From: Bacteroidota bacterium
Lineage (GTDB): Bacteria > Bacteroidota > Bacteroidia > Chitinophagales > Chitinophagaceae
NCBI GenBank assembly: GCA_025361325.1
Contig: JANYAL010000396.1
Location: forward strand, 1 to 8,235
Length of the DNA: 8,235 nucleotides
Reading direction: 5' to 3'
Shown here: piece after piece, positions 6,605-8,235 of the stretch
Layout: each line of letters begins with the position of its first letter
How positions within the stretch are numbered: position 1 is the stretch's first letter
The notes under the pieces: generated by a model
Told to the model about the DNA's origin: nothing
The model's database searches: none
Seen by the model: only the letters and a program-made list of their open reading frames with translations
Program-made: the position numbers and the translations under genes

Positions 6605-8235
6605 TTATAAAAACAATTGTATAATAAATAAGATCAATATAGCCAGTACCATCAGCAAGACATAGGCGCCTACCTGTCCGCTCTGCAGCAAACGAATCTG
6701 CCTGCTGCTATAATTCACAGCTTTGCCCACGCTGTTCACCAGGCCGTCGATCCCCTTTCTTTCTACTACATTGGTGAGATATTTTGAAACGGTTTGCAAT
6801 GGCCGTACTATCACCGAATCATATAATTCATCCACATACCATTTATTCTCCAGCACTTTACCCAACCCGGTCTGGGGCTTGTCTGTTTTCTGGTACCTGC
6901 TGAAGCGGTTCCAGGCGAAGACTAATGCAACCAAGGCAGCTGCAACGGAAATTACCATCAGCAAATATTCATTGGAATGTGAAAGTTCATTTTTAACGGT
7001 GATGGCATTGCTTTGTTCAAAGACCGGCGCAAGAAAAGCTTCAAGCTGATGGCCACCCTGCATAAAGGCTTCCGGTATGCCGATCCATCCACCCACAACA
7101 GCAAGAATGGCCAGGATGATGAGCGGAATCGTCATTGCCTTTGGACTTTCATGCAGGTGGTGGTGCTGTTCGTCGGTACCCCTGAATTTTCCAAGGAAGG
7201 TCATGGCATAGAGCCGGAACATATAGAACGCGGTCATCATGGCACCCAGCACACCAATAACCCAAAATACAGGGTTCTTGGCAAATGCGGCACCCAATAT
7301 CTCATCCTTGGAGAAGAAGCCCGATAAAGGAGGCATCCCGGCTATGGCCAGGCAACCCAGGAGGAAGGTAAAATGTGTAATGCCCATGTATTTTTTCAGC
7401 CCGCCCATATTTCGCATATCCTGTTCACCGCTCATGGCATGTATTACACTTCCGGCTCCCAGGAACAGCAATGCCTTGAAGAAAGCATGGGTCATCACAT
7501 GAAAAACGGCCCCGGTGTAAGCGCCAACGCCCAGGCCCAGAAACATATATCCGAGCTGGCTTACTGTAGAATATGCCAGTACTTTCTTGATGTCGTTTTG
7601 TTTTAAAGCAATGGTGGCGGCTAGTATAGCTGTCGATAACCCTATAACGGCCACAACAGCCTGTGTAACCGGTGCCATGGTGTATAAGATATTACTGCGC
7701 GCGATCATGTAGATACCTGCTGTGACCATGGTAGCCGCATGTATCAGAGCACTCACCGGTGTTGGACCTGCCATGGCATCCGGTAACCAGGTGTACAAGG
7801 GGATCTGTGCACTCTTACCCATGGCCCCAACAAACAATAATAAGGTTATGCCGGTGATATCGGTTACAGAGAGTTTTGCTATGCCGGCGAATACATCATG
7901 AAAGTCAACCGTACCCAGTTTATTGACGAGCCAGAACAATGCCAGCAGGAACCCCAGGTCTCCGATCCTGTTCATGATAAAGGCCTTTCTTGCGGCATCA
8001 TTGAAAACATTGTTCCTGAACCAGTACCCGATGAGCAGGTAAGAACAGAGCCCCACTCCTTCCCAACCGATAAACATGATAACATAATTGGCACCCATTA
8101 CCAGGAGCAGCATGGAAAAGATAAAAAGATTCAGGAAGGCAAAATATCTGGCAAAATGCCTGGGTTCCTCGTCGTGCATATACGATGTGGAATATACATG
8201 AATCAAAAAACCTACCCCGGTTATGATCAGAAGGA
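6605..8235 (-). CDS. nuoL: NADH-quinone oxidoreductase subunit L (complex I), N-terminus outside window
   Basis: Partial gene: 542 C-terminal residues, with the frame open through the right edge. Aligning with E. coli NuoL landmarks suggests that about 85-90 N-terminal residues are missing. NuoL is the distal antiporter-like subunit of complex I, with a long lateral helix running along the membrane arm. In the visible fragment, TGVGFLIHVYSTSYM (5-19) is a family signature. Key residues are Glu58 in FIGWEGVGLCSYLL (E. coli Glu144), Lys140 in MGKSAQIPLYTWLPDAM (Lys229), His165 (His254), His245, His249 and Lys253 (His334, His338, Lys342), and Lys309-Asp310 in SGFFSKDE (Lys399-Asp400). A His-rich loop (DEQHHHLHESP, 354-364) is common in NuoL proteins. 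The C-terminal part from about 476 to 516 is the likely lateral helix, followed by the last membrane anchor (521-541). The apparent TTG start at 8206 lies inside a conserved helix and is not the real start. Confidence 0.97.
   Translation of the reverse strand, partial: LLIITGVGFLIHVYSTSYMHDEEPRHFARYFAFLNLFIFSMLLLVMGANYVIMFIGWEGVGLCSYLLIGYWFRNNVFNDAARKAFIMNRIGDLGFLLALFWLVNKLGTVDFHDVFAGIAKLSVTDITGITLLLFVGAMGKSAQIPLYTWLPDAMAGPTPVSALIHAATMVTAGIYMIARSNILYTMAPVTQAVVAVIGLSTAILAATIALKQNDIKKVLAYSTVSQLGYMFLGLGVGAYTGAVFHVMTHAFFKALLFLGAGSVIHAMSGEQDMRNMGGLKKYMGITHFTFLLGCLAIAGMPPLSGFFSKDEILGAAFAKNPVFWVIGVLGAMMTAFYMFRLYAMTFLGKFRGTDEQHHHLHESPKAMTIPLIILAILAVVGGWIGIPEAFMQGGHQLEAFLAPVFEQSNAITVKNELSHSNEYLLMVISVAAALVALVFAWNRFSRYQKTDKPQTGLGKVLENKWYVDELYDSVIVRPLQTVSKYLTNVVERKGIDGLVNSVGKAVNYSSRQIRLLQSGQVGAYVLLMVLAILILFIIQLFL

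Noticed and set aside
8204..8206. TTG at 8206 as the start of nuoL
   Set aside because: The frame stays open to the window edge and encodes the conserved TGVGFLIHVYS segment across this codon, so the real start is outside.
3668..8235. Mrp/Mnh antiporter or membrane-hydrogenase operon in place of complex I
   Set aside because: Three distinct paralogues in L-M-N order with subunit-specific motifs fit Nuo; no Mrp-type small subunits or hydrogenase genes are seen.

Overview
All supported genes in this window lie on the minus strand. The sequence looks like a conserved, chromosomal stretch of a member of the Bacteroidota, most likely close to the Chitinophagaceae. This placement is inferred from protein style (a MotA/TolQ/ExbB gene followed by two ExbD genes, a MacB-type permease with Bacteroidota-like wording), the lack of clear Shine-Dalgarno sites before most starts, and AT-rich gaps carrying TAnnTTTG-like promoter elements. 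No phage, insertion sequence, CRISPR, tRNA or rRNA was found.

Reading in the direction of transcription (right to left), the window opens inside nuoL (6605-8235, N-terminus outside the window), followed by nuoM (5102-6598) and nuoN (3668-5065). These are the three large antiporter-like membrane subunits of respiratory complex I, in the L-M-N order usual for the 3' end of a nuo operon. Gaps are 6 nt (L-M) and 36 nt (M-N). All three keep the glutamate and lysine residues known to matter for proton pumping, so they look functional. The M-N gap holds a small perfect hairpin.

After a 73-nt gap comes a MacB/FtsX-type ABC transporter permease (2314-3594) with no ATPase partner in view. It is followed by a 295-nt AT-rich gap (2019-2313) with no gene. 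That gap holds two sequences matching the Bacteroidota -7 promoter element, both pointing left, plus two adjacent A/T tracts.

The left part is an inner-membrane proton-channel module: a MotA/TolQ/ExbB-family protein (1167-2018), then two different ExbD-family proteins (462-1112, and 417 running off the left edge). Such modules use the proton gradient, which complex I helps build, to energise outer-membrane processes such as TonB-dependent uptake. Whether a TonB gene follows cannot be seen.

The window is mostly ordinary housekeeping DNA. The points worth a second look are the pair of divergent ExbD genes, the enlarged periplasmic domain of the first one, the orphan permease behind nuoN, and the regulatory-looking gaps. 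I found no clear evidence of a previously undescribed system.
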